A stretch of DNA of 64,000 nucleotides. Source: Caballeronia sp. SEWSISQ10-4 2 (lineage in GTDB: Bacteria; Pseudomonadota; Gammaproteobacteria; Burkholderiales; Burkholderiaceae). Every line of letters begins with the position of its first letter. Position 1 is the stretch's first letter. Made by a program: the position numbers and the translations under genes. Location: contig NZ_JALPRJ010000011.1 of the NCBI RefSeq assembly GCF_030464885.1, forward strand, positions 1 to 64,000. The letters are read 5' to 3'. Of the stretch, positions 53,723 to 63,712 are shown piece by piece. The notes beneath the pieces are model-generated. The model had not been told where the DNA came from. It saw only the letters and a program-made list of their open reading frames with translations, and did not search any database.

Positions 53723-54088
53723 GTGAAAATCCTGCGTACCTTGTTCGTCTTGTGGCTTTGCGCGGTGCTGCCCCTTGCGGGGCTGGCAGCTAGCGGCTCG
53801 GCCGGACAATGTCCCATGCAGTCCATGACAGCGGACTCCGGTAGCGCGATGTCCGAGTCCATGCCCGGCTGCGAATCGATGGCAACAACGCCCGGTCAGG
53901 ACGGCAAGTCGAAGGACTCGTTGTGCAAGATGACCGTGCAATGCCAGATGGGTTGCATGACCATTCCGGTGTCCGCACCCGGCATCACCCGGACTGCCGG
54001 CGCCTATCGGCCGATGTTCTTTCACTACATCCAGTCGCTGTTTGTCCGCGAGCCTGACGGCTTGTGGAAACCCCCTCGCACGCTCTAA
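53723..54088 (+). CDS. Met/Cys-rich exported protein at head of copper operon
   Basis: The 121-residue protein starts at GTG with a signal peptide (ILRTLFVLWLCAVLPLAGLAA). The mature part is dense in methionine and cysteine (GQCPMQSM, SMPGCESM, CKMTVQCQMGCM), suited to binding Cu(I)/Ag(I) in the periplasm. Similar small proteins (CzcI/CopK-like in position) precede RND metal-efflux genes. It lies 92 bases upstream of cusC on the same strand. I do not recognise a named family. Confidence 0.75.
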   Translation: MKILRTLFVLWLCAVLPLAGLAASGSAGQCPMQSMTADSGSAMSESMPGCESMATTPGQDGKSKDSLCKMTVQCQMGCMTIPVSAPGITRTAGAYRPMFFHYIQSLFVREPDGLWKPPRTL

Positions 54089-54180
54089 CTCCCTTCGCCA
54101 CAGGTTCGCCGCTTTAGCGGTGAGGTCGTCCTGCATCCAGGACGTGATTCCCTATGGAATCGACCGTTTGGGGTTGAGAA

Positions 54181-55476
54181 ATGCATTCATCTATTACCGC
54201 GCCGGTATCCCGGCGCGGATACACGCGTGCGCCCGCGCTTGCCGTACTTCTATTCCTGCTTGGCGGCGGCGCAGCAGTTAAGGCGCAGGAAAGCGCTCTG
54301 ACGCTGGACGCCGCTCTGTTATCCGCGACCGACCGCTCCGCTTCCATGCAGGCGGCGCAGTCGTCTGTTCGCGCAAGCTCGCAGGCCGCTGTTCGAGCGG
54401 GGCAGTTACCCGACCCGATGCTCAAAGCCGGCGTGGATAACCTGCCCATTAATGGTTCGCAGGCGTTCACCATCGGCCAGGATTTCATGACGATGCGGCG
54501 TATCGGCATCGAACAGGAATGGGTGTCGCCGGAAAAACGGCGTCTGCGTACCGAGTTGGCTAATCAGGAAGTGGACCGCGAACGCTCCGGTTATCTCGCT
54601 CAGCTAGTCAATGTGCGTGAGCAGACTGCAACCGCGTGGCTCACCGCGGCTTACGCCAAGAAGGCGCTTTTGCTGCAGCAGGAACTGGTCGATCACATGG
54701 CGCACGAGTTGTCGGCGACGCAGGCGTCTTATCGGAGCGCTAAAGCCAGTGCCGTCGATGTGACTCAAGCGCAGCTCATGCTCGCGCAGACGCGGGATCA
54801 ATTGCTCAAGGCGCAGCAATCGCTTCAGACGGCGCTTATCGGCTTGTCGCGATGGACGGCAGCACCCGTTGCCGATGTCTCGGGCGAGCCGCCCGCGCCG
54901 CACTCCGTGGTTGCATCGCTGCCGCCCGAGGAGCTTCGGCGTGTCGAGCCTGCGCTGATCAATGCCTCGTCGGAAATAGCCGTTGCCGATGCCGGCACCG
55001 CAGTCGCCCAAAGCAACCGCAGCCCGAACTGGACCTGGGAAGTCGCGTACCAGCAGCGGGGCGGTCAGTACTCGAACATGGTGTCGGTCGGCGTCAGCAT
55101 TCCCATTCCGCTGAACAGACGAGACCGGCAAGACCGCGATACCGCCGAAAAAGCCGAGTTGGGCACCAAGGCGCGTTTGATGTACGAAGACGCGCAGCGG
55201 CAGGTCGATGCCGATATCCGCAACTTGTCCGCGACATTGACCAGTGGGCGCGAACGCATCGCCAACCTGACCGCATCGCTCGTGCCGGCAGCAGACCAGC
55301 GCTTGCAGCTATCGACCGCGGCTTATAGAGCCGGCACCGGATCGCTGGCGGACACCTTCGCCGCCAGGCGCGCCGTGCTCGATGCGCGATTGCAGGTGCT
55401 CGATCTCCAACGCGACGTATCGCTCACCTGGGCTCAACTCGAGTACCAGGTCGTGCCGCCTTCCATGACCTACTGA
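54181..55476 (+). CDS. cusC: Outer-membrane efflux channel, CusC-type (TolC family)
   Basis: The 431-residue protein has a signal sequence followed by the two TolC-like repeats of long periplasmic helices (ALTLDAALLSATDRSASMQA; MLKAGVDNLPING; VGVSIPIPLNRRDRQDRDTA). It is predicted to form the trimeric outer-membrane exit duct for the RND pump encoded by the next two genes. cusB starts 13 bases after its stop. The metal assignment comes from CusA and CusB downstream. Confidence 0.87.
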   Translation: MHSSITAPVSRRGYTRAPALAVLLFLLGGGAAVKAQESALTLDAALLSATDRSASMQAAQSSVRASSQAAVRAGQLPDPMLKAGVDNLPINGSQAFTIGQDFMTMRRIGIEQEWVSPEKRRLRTELANQEVDRERSGYLAQLVNVREQTATAWLTAAYAKKALLLQQELVDHMAHELSATQASYRSAKASAVDVTQAQLMLAQTRDQLLKAQQSLQTALIGLSRWTAAPVADVSGEPPAPHSVVASLPPEELRRVEPALINASSEIAVADAGTAVAQSNRSPNWTWEVAYQQRGGQYSNMVSVGVSIPIPLNRRDRQDRDTAEKAELGTKARLMYEDAQRQVDADIRNLSATLTSGRERIANLTASLVPAADQRLQLSTAAYRAGTGSLADTFAARRAVLDARLQVLDLQRDVSLTWAQLEYQVVPPSMTY

Positions 55477-55489
55477 CAGTGAGAAAACG

Positions 55490-56977
55490 ATGAACAAGAA
55501 ACACATGAGTCTCGCTGTCCTCGCGGCGGCAGCGTTGCTTGCCTTGGGATACGTGGCCGGAACCCACCGCGCCGATGCAACAACGACTACGGCGACAGCA
55601 TCGCCAGGCGGCGAAAAAGTGGATGGTCGCAAAGTGCTTTATTGGCACGACCCAATGAAGCCGAACCAGCACTTCGATAAACCCGGCAAGTCGCCCTTCA
55701 TGGACATGCAACTGGAACCCGTATTCGCGGACGAAAGTGGAAGTGGTGCAACGGGTATCAAGATCGATCCGGGTCTCCAGCAAAACCTCGGCATTCGATA
55801 CGCGACCGCACGCCGCGTCGACGTGGCAACCGGCTTCGAGGCTATCGGCACGACGCAGTTCGATGAGTCGCTCGCCGACGTGGTTCAGTCGCGCGTGACG
55901 GGTTATATCGACCGCTTGTATGCCAACGCACCGATGCAACGTGTCGCCAAGGGTGCGCCGATTGCGTCGCTGTTTGTGCCGGACTGGCTCGCGCCTCAAG
56001 AGGAATATCTGGCGCTCAAGCGCAGCGGCATGGACGACACCATGCTCGCCGCCTCCCGCCAACGCATGCGAGCATTGTCAATACCGGATGGCATTGTTGC
56101 GAACCTCGAGCGCACCGGCAAGGCGCAGACGCACGTCACGCTATCGGCACCATCGGCTGGCGTGATCACCGAGCTGAACGTCCGCGATGGCGCGATGGTG
56201 TCGCCGGGCCAGACACTCGCGAAAGTCGCGGGCCTGAACCCGTTATGGCTCGTGGTCGAAGTGCCCGAGGCACTCGCGTTGCAAGTCAAAGCCGGCATGA
56301 GCGTCGATGCCGTGTTTGCAGCAGATGCCACGCAGCACTTCACTGGCCACATCCGCGAAATCCTGCCGGGAATCAGTACCGGCAGCCGTACCTTGCAAGC
56401 GCGTCTTTCCATCGATAACAAGGATCTGTTGCTCACGCCCGGCATGCTCATGCGTGCGCGCATTGGCGGCGTGGCGACTGCGTCGCGGCTGGTCGTGCCG
56501 TCTGAAGCGGTGATCACGACGGGCAAGCGCTCGATCGTTATCGTCAAGCAAGCCGATGGACGACTCCAGCCTGTCACCGTGGCGACCGGCAACGACTCGG
56601 GCAGCGATACCGAAGTGCTAAGCGGCTTAAGCGAAGGCGTGCAGGTTGTCGCTTCCGGCCAGTTCCTGATCGACTCTGAAGCGAGCCTCAAGTCCGTCCT
56701 TCCAAGGCTTGAGTCGGGACTGGCTAGCGGCGCGGCCGCCGCTGCTCAAACCTATGAGACGACGGGCAAGGTGGAAGCCGTCACAAGCCACGACATTACC
56801 TTCTCGCATCAACCGGTGCCTGCCTTGGGCTGGGATGCAATGACCATGGCGTTCAGCAAGCCTTCCGCGGCCGCGTTCTCCGATGTAAAGGCCGGTGAAA
56901 CGGTGCACTTCGCGTTCAAGCAATCGGACGACGGTTATGAGCTGACGAAGGTCGAGCCAGCAGGAGGCGACAAATGA
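55490..56977 (+). CDS. cusB: CusB-type periplasmic adaptor with fused CusF domain
   Basis: The 495-residue membrane-fusion protein has an N-terminal anchor ([17 protein letters not shown]) and the heavy-metal-binding motif [20 protein letters not shown] with MDMQLEP, which carries CusB's Cu(I) methionines. The hairpin/lipoyl/barrel core follows ([39 protein letters not shown]). From about residue 420 a CusF-like domain is fused ([29 protein letters not shown]), so metal hand-off is built into the adaptor. Its stop overlaps the cusA start by 4 bases. Confidence 0.92.
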   Translation: MNKKHMSLAVLAAAALLALGYVAGTHRADATTTTATASPGGEKVDGRKVLYWHDPMKPNQHFDKPGKSPFMDMQLEPVFADESGSGATGIKIDPGLQQNLGIRYATARRVDVATGFEAIGTTQFDESLADVVQSRVTGYIDRLYANAPMQRVAKGAPIASLFVPDWLAPQEEYLALKRSGMDDTMLAASRQRMRALSIPDGIVANLERTGKAQTHVTLSAPSAGVITELNVRDGAMVSPGQTLAKVAGLNPLWLVVEVPEALALQVKAGMSVDAVFAADATQHFTGHIREILPGISTGSRTLQARLSIDNKDLLLTPGMLMRARIGGVATASRLVVPSEAVITTGKRSIVIVKQADGRLQPVTVATGNDSGSDTEVLSGLSEGVQVVASGQFLIDSEASLKSVLPRLESGLASGAAAAAQTYETTGKVEAVTSHDITFSHQPVPALGWDAMTMAFSKPSAAAFSDVKAGETVHFAFKQSDDGYELTKVEPAGGDK

Positions 56978-59900
56978 TCGCGCGACTCATTCGCTGGTCT
57001 ATTCTGAACCGTTTCCTGGTCTTGCTCGCGACCGTCCTGGTCACAGGCTGGGGCGTTTATTCGGTGACGCAAACGCCGCTTGATGCGCTTCCCGATCTTT
57101 CGGATACGCAGGTCATCATCAAGGCGTCGTATCCGGGAAAAGCGCCGCAAGTTGTTGAAGACCAGGTGACGTATCCGCTGACTACGACGCTTCTCGGTGT
57201 GCCGGGTGCTAAAACCATCCGGGCGTATTCATCGTTCGGCGACGCATTTGTCTACGTCCTCTTCGACGACAAGACCGACCAGTACTGGGCCCGTTCACGC
57301 GCGCTCGAGTACTTGAATCAGGTGCAGAGCCGGCTCCCTCAGGGCGCGGCCGTCTCGCTCGGTCCCGATGCAACCGGCGTCGGCTGGGTCTATGAATACG
57401 CGCTCGTCGATCGCACCGGTAAGCACGATCTCGGTCAGCTTCGCACGCTCAACGACTGGTTTCTCAAGTTCGAACTGAAGGCTGTTCCGGATGTGTCGGA
57501 AGTGGCGTCTATCGGCGGAATGGTGCGTCAATATCAGGTCGTTCTTGACCCCGACAAGCTTCGCGCCTACGGCATCACGCAATCGACCGTGACCGACGCG
57601 CTCAAGAAAGCGAATCAGGAATCGGGCGGTTCTGTTGTCGAGCTGGCCGAGTCGGATTACATGGTTCGTTCGTCGGGTTATCTGCGTTCACTCGATGACT
57701 TCCGCAGCGTTGTCTTGCGCACCAACGACGCGGGGACGCCCGTGTTGCTCGGCGATGTTGCACGTGTCCAGATCGGACCCGAGATGCGACGTGGCATTGC
57801 CGAGCTGAACGGCGAAGGCGAGGTGGCCGGTGGCGTGATCGTGATGCGCTCAGGCAAGAATGCGCTCACGACAATCGAAGCCGTGAAAGCGAAACTCGAT
57901 ACGCTGAAGAAGTCGCTGCCGGCCGGCGTGGAAGTCGTTACCACCTACGATAGATCGAAGTTGATCGAACGTGCTGTCGACAATCTGAGAGACAAACTTA
58001 TCGAGGAGTTTGTCATCGTCGGGCTGGTCTGCGCGCTCTTTTTGTTTCATCTGAGAAGCGCTTTTGTTGCGATCCTGTCGCTGCCGCTTGGTGTGCTCGC
58101 AGCGTTCATTGTGATGCGCTATCAGGGCGTCAATGCGAACCTGATGTCGCTTGGTGGCATCGCGATTGCGATCGGCGCGATGATCGACGCGGCCATCGTG
58201 ATGATCGAAAATGCGCATAAGCATCTGGAAGCTTTTGATCACGCGAATCCGGGTCGGCCGATTACAGCATCTCAACGATGGGATCTCATAGCGGCGTCGG
58301 CGGCCGAGGTCGGGCCTGCGCTGTTCTTCTCGCTGCTCATCATCACGATGTCGTTTATCCCCGTGTTCTCGCTCGAAGGGCAAGAGGGTAAATTGTTCTC
58401 GCCGTTAGCGTTCACCAAGACCTACACGATCGCAGCCGCGGCGTTGTTGTCGGTCACGCTGGTGCCGGTGCTGATGGGCTATTTGGTCCGCGGCCGCATT
58501 CCGCATGAGAACGCGAACCCGATCAACCGCGTGCTGATCCGGTTATACCGGCCATTGCTTGAAGCAACGTTGCGCAGACCGTGGGCAGCGATTGGTATTG
58601 CGGTCATTGCGCTTGTGCTCACGCTGATCCCGTTGTCGCGGCTGGGCGGAGAATTTTTGCCGCCTCTCGATGAAGGCGATCTTCTCTACATGCCGACCGC
58701 GCTGCCGGGCATCTCGGCGGAGAAGGCGTCCGAGTTGTTGCAGCAGACCGACCGGTTGATCAAGACGGTGCCTGAAGTAGCGACTGTATTCGGCAAGTCC
58801 GGGAGAGCCGATACCGCGACCGACCCCGCACCTCTGGAGATGTTCGAGACCACGATTCAGTTCAAGCCGCGCAGTCAGTGGCGGCCCGGCATGACGCCGG
58901 AAAAGCTGGTCGATGAACTGGATCGGACGGTGAAGGTGCCGGGTTTATCGAACGTATGGGTGCCGCCGATACGCAACCGTCTGGACATGCTGTCGACGGG
59001 CATCAAGACACCGGTCGGCGTGAAGATATCGGGCAGCGATTTGGGTGTCATCGATACCATCGCGACGCAAGTGGAGGCCGTGGTCAAGACGGTGCCGGGC
59101 GTCTCCTCCGCGCTTGCCGAGCGTTTGAACGGCGGCCGTTATATCGATGTCGATATCGACCGGCTTAAAGCCGCAAGGTACGGACTCGCTATTGCAGACA
59201 TCCAGTCGGTTGTTTCATCGGCGGTGGGCGGGGAGAACGTAGGCGAGGTCATCGATGGGCGTCAGCGCTTTCCCATCAACGTCCGTTACCCGCGTGAGGT
59301 TCGCGACTCGCTTGAGAACCTGCGGCGCTTGCCTGTTGTCACGGAGCGGGGCGCGCAGATCATGCTTGGCGACGTCGCAACCCTAAGGATCGCCGATGGA
59401 CCGCCGATGATTCGCAGCGAGAATGCACGGCTGGCGGGCTATGTGTACGTCGATATCCGAGACACGGACCTGCAGTCGGCAGTGACGGCGATGCAACGGG
59501 CAGTCGCGGAGAAAGTGATTCTTCCGCCGGGGTATTCCATCGCGTGGTCGGGTCAGTTCGAGTACCTGGAACGTGCGTCGGCGAAGCTTCGCACAGTGAT
59601 CCCGGTCACACTCGTGATCATCTTCGTGCTGCTGTTCCTGACCTTCAATTCGGCCGCCGATGCACTGCTGCTGATGTCGACTGTTCCGTTCGCACTGGTC
59701 GGCGGGTTCTGGCTGATCTGGGGGCTGGGGCACGCTGTATCGGTGGCAACGGCAGTCGGGTTCATCGCGCTCGCCGGCGTGGCGGCCGAGTTCGGCGTGG
59801 TGATGTTGCTGTACCTCAAACGCGCGCTCGACCATCGGCTCGACGCGGGCAATGTGTTGACCGAGGCGCTTCTCTTCGACGCCATCCGCGAAGGCGCTGT

Positions 59901-60180
59901 GTTGCGCGTGCGGCCGAAAGCGATGACCGTCGCCGTGGTCCTCGCGGGTCTCATCCCCATCATGCTCGGCCACGGCGCCGGGTCGGAAGTGATGCAGCGT
60001 ATTGCGGCTCCGATGGTCGGCGGCATGGTCACCGCGCCGCTGTTGTCCATGTTTGTCATCCCCGCTGCGTGGTTGTTGCTCAAGCGTCGCCAAGTGCGGC
60101 GCAGCGCGCAAGCGCGTAGCGAATTCGATGGTCCCCTTGGCGCTCACGTGCCCTCTACTCACTCTGGAGAAATGAAATGA
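56974..60180 (+). CDS. cusA: Cu(I)/Ag(I) RND efflux pump
   Basis: The 1068-residue proton-driven inner-membrane pump is of the heavy-metal RND family. The three methionines that bind Cu(I)/Ag(I) in E. coli CusA are all present, and by my count even at the same numbers: Met573 (DLLYM), Met623 (PLEM) and Met672 (RNRLDM). This separates it from Zn/Co/Cd pumps (CzcA), which lack them. The membrane charge-relay segment [20 protein letters not shown] is intact. It is overlapped by cusB upstream and cusF downstream (ATGA both times), so the operon is tightly coupled. Confidence 0.96.
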   Translation: MIARLIRWSILNRFLVLLATVLVTGWGVYSVTQTPLDALPDLSDTQVIIKASYPGKAPQVVEDQVTYPLTTTLLGVPGAKTIRAYSSFGDAFVYVLFDDKTDQYWARSRALEYLNQVQSRLPQGAAVSLGPDATGVGWVYEYALVDRTGKHDLGQLRTLNDWFLKFELKAVPDVSEVASIGGMVRQYQVVLDPDKLRAYGITQSTVTDALKKANQESGGSVVELAESDYMVRSSGYLRSLDDFRSVVLRTNDAGTPVLLGDVARVQIGPEMRRGIAELNGEGEVAGGVIVMRSGKNALTTIEAVKAKLDTLKKSLPAGVEVVTTYDRSKLIERAVDNLRDKLIEEFVIVGLVCALFLFHLRSAFVAILSLPLGVLAAFIVMRYQGVNANLMSLGGIAIAIGAMIDAAIVMIENAHKHLEAFDHANPGRPITASQRWDLIAASAAEVGPALFFSLLIITMSFIPVFSLEGQEGKLFSPLAFTKTYTIAAAALLSVTLVPVLMGYLVRGRIPHENANPINRVLIRLYRPLLEATLRRPWAAIGIAVIALVLTLIPLSRLGGEFLPPLDEGDLLYMPTALPGISAEKASELLQQTDRLIKTVPEVATVFGKSGRADTATDPAPLEMFETTIQFKPRSQWRPGMTPEKLVDELDRTVKVPGLSNVWVPPIRNRLDMLSTGIKTPVGVKISGSDLGVIDTIATQVEAVVKTVPGVSSALAERLNGGRYIDVDIDRLKAARYGLAIADIQSVVSSAVGGENVGEVIDGRQRFPINVRYPREVRDSLENLRRLPVVTERGAQIMLGDVATLRIADGPPMIRSENARLAGYVYVDIRDTDLQSAVTAMQRAVAEKVILPPGYSIAWSGQFEYLERASAKLRTVIPVTLVIIFVLLFLTFNSAADALLLMSTVPFALVGGFWLIWGLGHAVSVATAVGFIALAGVAAEFGVVMLLYLKRALDHRLDAGNVLTEALLFDAIREGAVLRVRPKAMTVAVVLAGLIPIMLGHGAGSEVMQRIAAPMVGGMVTAPLLSMFVIPAAWLLLKRRQVRRSAQARSEFDGPLGAHVPSTHSGEMK

Positions 60181-60527
60181 ACAAACTGACTTATATCGCG
60201 TTGGTTATGGGTGCCGCGTTCGCGGTATCCCAGTCCGCTGTTGCTGACGATATGGCCGGCATGAAGATGGGACCCGGCGCAACGAGTCTGGCAGCGTCAT
60301 CCAAAGCTGCCTTGACCGATGCTGAGATCAGGAAGGTCGATCCGGCGTCAGGCATGGTTACGCTCAAGCACGGCGCGTTGGAAAACGTCGGTATGCCGGC
60401 CATGACCATGGCGTTCAAAGCCCGTGACGCGGCCATGCTCAAGCAAGCTCACCAAGGAGACAAAGTGAGGGTGCGCGTGGAGAACGTGGCCGGCACGATG
60501 ACCATCGTGACGATGGAAAAGCAATAA
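60177..60527 (+). CDS. cusF: CusF-type periplasmic copper/silver chaperone
   Basis: The 116-residue protein has a signal peptide ending SAVA before DDMAGMKMG, and an OB-fold CusF domain: [20 protein letters not shown]. The MxM pair (MTM) and the histidine of KHG are metal ligands; the tryptophan that caps Cu(I) in E. coli CusF is replaced by Gly (NVGMPAM), as in many homologues. It brings Cu(I)/Ag(I) to the CusB adaptor. It overlaps the cusA stop, and is followed by a weak hairpin (60548-60580). Confidence 0.9.
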   Translation: MNKLTYIALVMGAAFAVSQSAVADDMAGMKMGPGATSLAASSKAALTDAEIRKVDPASGMVTLKHGALENVGMPAMTMAFKARDAAMLKQAHQGDKVRVRVENVAGTMTIVTMEKQ

Positions 60528-60547
60528 CGTCTACCGGGTCGTCTTAA

Positions 60548-60587
60548 CGACAGGCCATGCTGCCAAGGCGTAGCCTGTCGATTAAAA
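60548..60587 (+). terminator. Weak terminator after cus operon
   Basis: CGACAGGC (60548-60555) and GCCTGTCG (60573-60580) form an 8-base stem with a 17-base loop, followed by ATTAAAA. It lies 20 bases after cusF. Confidence 0.45.
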
Positions 60588-60730
60588 CTGGCAAAATGAC
60601 ACAAAGATCTGATGTATTCGACGGCGTTTGGGTTGCACGTGCACACGGCGTTATCGCGTAGCAGAACGCTACGGGCGCAGCGCCGAAACCTTCTCTAAAA
60701 TCGGTGTTGATTCCCGAGCCAGGAACATCC

Positions 60731-61792
60731 ATGTCCGTCCGCTACAACGCTGCGTTCACGGCACTTCTCGCTGCCGCCCTCTTTGGTGCGACGACGCCGT
60801 TAGCCAAGACGCTTCTTGGCACGATGTCGCCCTTCATGGTCGCGGGTTTGTTCTACCTGGGCAGTGGTGTTGGCCTGGCCGTTGCAATCGCGTTCCAGCG
60901 CATCAGGCGCTCCGAAAAAGAGCGCGCTAACGAGAGCCGGATTCAGTTGGCTGAAGTGCCCTGGTTGTTGGGCGCAATAGCCGCCGGGGGTGTCGCCGGC
61001 CCGGTTCTGCTGATGTTCGGCCTGAGCACCACGCCAGCCGCGACGAGTTCGCTGTTACTGAACCTCGAGGGCGTGTTTACGGCGGTCATCGCGTGGGTCG
61101 TGTTTCGTGAGAATGTGGACGTGCAGATTTTTCTCGGCATGGTGGCGATAGTCGCGGGCGGCGTTGCGCTGTCATGGCAGCCGGGCGCGTCCGGCGTATC
61201 CGCTGGCGCGTTGCTGGTTGCCGCGGCGTGTGTGTGCTGGGCGATCGATAACAACCTGACGCGCAAAGTGTCGACAAATGACGCAATGGTCATTGCCTGT
61301 CTGAAGGGGTTGATCGCCGGATCGGTGAATCTGGGCATTGCCCTTCTGCTCGGCGCGCATCTTCCCGGTTTCGGCAAGACGGCGGCGGCCATGTTCACCG
61401 GTCTGGCCGGATACGGTGTAAGTCTGGTTTTGTTCGTCGTCGCGTTGCGCAACCTCGGCACCGCGCGCACGGGCGCGTATTTTTCAGTGGCGCCGCTATT
61501 CGGCGTGACGCTCTCGCTGATCCTGTGGCCGGATATGCCGGGTGTTTTGTTTTGGGTAGCCGCCGCGTTGATGGTGCTGGGCGTGTGGCTGCATATTCGT
61601 GAGCGGCACGAGCACGCGCACACGCACGTGTTGATGGACCACAATCACCGGCACCGCCACGACGAGCACCACCAGCACACGCATGATTTCAAGTGGGATG
61701 GAGACGAGCCGCACACCCATCCGCATCGACATCTGCCCATGACGCATACGCATGGACATTTTCCCGATATCCACCATCGCCACATTCACTAA
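60731..61792 (+). CDS. EamA (DMT) family transporter with histidine-rich C-terminal tail
   Basis: The 353-residue inner-membrane protein has ten helices in two EamA repeats (ALLAAALFGATTPLAKTLLG; LLLNLEGVFTAVIAWVVFRE; ACVCWAIDNNLTRKVS). After about residue 288 comes a 60-residue cytoplasmic-looking tail in which about one residue in three is His (HEHAHTHVLMDHNHRHRHDE). Such tails are typical of metal-handling proteins (NikR-, ZIP- or CDF-linked), not of ordinary drug/metabolite transporters. AGGAAC lies before the ATG at 60731. It follows the cus operon after 200 bases, so a role in metal (Ni, Co, Zn or Cu) export is likely. The substrate is not proven. Confidence 0.87.
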   Translation: MSVRYNAAFTALLAAALFGATTPLAKTLLGTMSPFMVAGLFYLGSGVGLAVAIAFQRIRRSEKERANESRIQLAEVPWLLGAIAAGGVAGPVLLMFGLSTTPAATSSLLLNLEGVFTAVIAWVVFRENVDVQIFLGMVAIVAGGVALSWQPGASGVSAGALLVAAACVCWAIDNNLTRKVSTNDAMVIACLKGLIAGSVNLGIALLLGAHLPGFGKTAAAMFTGLAGYGVSLVLFVVALRNLGTARTGAYFSVAPLFGVTLSLILWPDMPGVLFWVAAALMVLGVWLHIRERHEHAHTHVLMDHNHRHRHDEHHQHTHDFKWDGDEPHTHPHRHLPMTHTHGHFPDIHHRHIH

Positions 61793-61899
61793 GCGTGGGA
61801 TTTCTTCAATTCGTTTTGCCGTGCATCCAGCGTCGCGTCAACGCCGTATATAGCCTTGACGCGACGCAACCTCGCACTCGCGGCTACTGGAGAAAAACC

Positions 61900-62184
61900 A
61901 TGAAAAAGGCAATGCGGAAGGTGATTCTGGTGGGCGCGTCGCTCGCGTCCCTGTGCGCTTCGGCGGCGGTATTCGCGCAAGGTGGCGGCAACGGGAATGG
62001 CGGCTCGGGCGGCGGTAATGCTCACGGCGCGGCCACGTCAGGAATGACTCATTGGGGCGACCCAGTTGCCACCCGGACGAATTCCATGCCGGCCAATATG
62101 CAATACCAAGGGATGGAAAATAGCGCCGACATGGGCGCGATGGCGCCGAATAGCGCAAAGGGCGTTGTCAAGAATGGGCAGTAG
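61900..62184 (+). CDS. Small glycine-rich exported protein
   Basis: This 94-residue protein has a signal peptide (VILVGASLASLCASAAVFA, cleavage before QGG), then a Gly/Asn-rich stretch (GGGNGNGGSGGGNAHG) and a Met-containing tail (SMPANMQYQGMENSADMGAM). GGAGAAAA precedes the ATG at 61900. The family is not recognised. It lies 107 bases after the EamA gene, and the Met-rich end could bind metal; this is a guess from context. Confidence 0.65.
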   Translation: MKKAMRKVILVGASLASLCASAAVFAQGGGNGNGGSGGGNAHGAATSGMTHWGDPVATRTNSMPANMQYQGMENSADMGAMAPNSAKGVVKNGQ

Positions 62185-62426
62185 GGCAAAGCCGTGCCAG
62201 CGTGTACGGGACGCTGCGAAAGTTTCTTTCGGCTGAGGTATCGGCATCGCTTAAGGAAACACTGTCTTGTGCATAGCGGAGAGAAGCGAAGCCTTAGCCG
62301 TGTCTGGATTTAGCCGACGATATATTTCTTCCTCCACGCGCTTCGCTGTGTAATCCAGAGACACAATTGCGCTTGAACTAAGCAAAGTTGTTCGGCTCCT
62401 ACTTAAGAAGCGCGGGAGATGATCAC

Positions 62427-62762
62427 ATGCTTAAGCCAATTGCATTATTCGCACTTGTTGCGTGTTTAGGCGGCTGTGCCGTTGCCCCGGGCTACGGATA
62501 TCCAGACCCCTACGAAACCGGCTACGCGGCGCCCTACTATTACGGATATCCGTCTGTCTACGGCGGCGGCATTTACGTTGGCGGAGGATGGGGCGGTGGA
62601 CATTACTTCAACCACGGCGGCTACTGGCATGGTTGGGACCACGGGAACGGAGGCGGCCATCATGGTGGCGGCGGATGGCACGGCGGCGGTGGCGGCGGGC
62701 AGTGGCAGCAGGGTGGCGGCGGACACGCTAGCGGTGGCGGGCACGGCGGTGGCCGGGGCTAA
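62427..62762 (+). CDS. Gly/His/Tyr-rich lipoprotein
   Basis: The 111-residue lipoprotein has Cys17 in the lipobox (LGGC). The mature part is tyrosine/glycine-rich (APYYYGYPSVYGGG) and then His/Gly/Trp-rich repeats (HGGYWHGWDHGNGGGHHGGG) to the end. Such sequences are common in Burkholderiales envelope lipoproteins of unknown function. A GGGAG ribosome site lies nine bases before the ATG at 62427. The low-complexity tail is metal-binding in composition. Confidence 0.7.
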   Translation: MLKPIALFALVACLGGCAVAPGYGYPDPYETGYAAPYYYGYPSVYGGGIYVGGGWGGGHYFNHGGYWHGWDHGNGGGHHGGGGWHGGGGGGQWQQGGGGHASGGGHGGGRG

Positions 62763-63118
62763 GAACAAGGTCCCGAGTGGCTTGCTGAACGACTACTAAT
62801 GTCTGGCGCGTTCGACTTCCCGGATAGTTTGTCAGTAACCACTATCCGGCGAATGGCCCTTGCGCATCGCCCGGTTGATCTAATACCGAACGCAGCGTTC
62901 TCCGGTAAAGCTTTACCGCGGTCGTCATAAGCTCGGTCAAATTTTCCAAGCCCATCGTGGCCGAGTGACTTCGGGCAAAAATCATTTCGCCAGGATTGGC
63001 GCGCCCCTCGTTCATCGATGAAGGGCGCTCTCGCTATCCATTAAACGGCAGGTGTAGCCGATACGGCCAATGCGCGCTCGCCTGAATCCTGATTAGCCGC
63101 AGAGTTCGTCTTGCTTGC
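62763..63118. other. Intergenic, no gene seen
   Basis: I see no gene in these 356 bases between the Gly/His-rich lipoprotein and the convergent H-NS gene. A hairpin-forming stretch around 62998-63027 (GCGCCC…GGGCGC enclosing TTCATCGATGAA) could act as a terminator. Confidence 0.4.
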
Positions 63119-63712
63119 TCAGGTTGCGGATTTCTTCGTGGCGGAAGCCTTCTTCACCGACACGCGTTTTGTCGTTGTTTTCTTGGCTGCGATCTTCCTC
63201 GCAGGCGCATTCGCCACCGTCGCTTTCTTGGCGGCTGCCTTCTTGGCCGGCGCTTTTGCACTTAGCGTTTTCACTGCTACTTTCTTGCCGGAAACTTTCT
63301 TTGCTGCTTTCTTGCTTGCAGGTTTTGTCGCGCTTGCTTCAGCAGCATTGCTTTCGCTGTGACCAGCGATCAAGAATTTCGTGCGGTCCTTAACGTCTTT
63401 GATCCACAGCGGCGGCCGGGCCCAGCCGCTCCACGTGGCACCGGTTTTGGGATTGCGATACTTGGCGGCCAGCTTCCCGTTAGCCGCTGCTTTTTCCTTG
63501 GACTTGGACTTGGCTTTGGATGTTGTGCCCGCCGGTCGGCCGCGGGGCTTCTTTGTGGATGAGTGAGCGTCGATGTCAGTGGTAGTCAGTCCATGCTCAT
63601 CCATAAGTTTGCGGATGTCGTTGAGGACGGATTGTGCCCGCTTCGCGATCATTGCTTCCGCTTGCGCCTGCAGCTTTTTCAGCTTGGCTTGAATCTGTTC
63701 CAGAGTCGGCAT
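63119..63712 (-). CDS. H-NS-family nucleoid protein with AT-hook and histone-H1-like tail
   Basis: The 197-residue DNA-binding protein has three parts. A short N-terminal H-NS oligomerisation helix covers 1-50 (MPTLEQIQAKLKKLQAQAEA). An AT-hook, KKPRGRPAG (54-62), comes next, then the H-NS C-terminal DNA-binding core KYRNPKTGATWSGWARPPLW (84-103). From about 125 a long Ala/Lys tail in KKAA/AKK repeats follows (KKAAKKVSGKKVAVK), like bacterial histone H1 homologues. The start at 63712 is set by the H-NS N-terminus. The three DNA-binding modes in one chain suggest a strong silencer or compactor of AT-rich acquired DNA, such as that in this window. Confidence 0.9.
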   Translation of the reverse strand: MPTLEQIQAKLKKLQAQAEAMIAKRAQSVLNDIRKLMDEHGLTTTDIDAHSSTKKPRGRPAGTTSKAKSKSKEKAAANGKLAAKYRNPKTGATWSGWARPPLWIKDVKDRTKFLIAGHSESNAAEASATKPASKKAAKKVSGKKVAVKTLSAKAPAKKAAAKKATVANAPARKIAAKKTTTKRVSVKKASATKKSAT

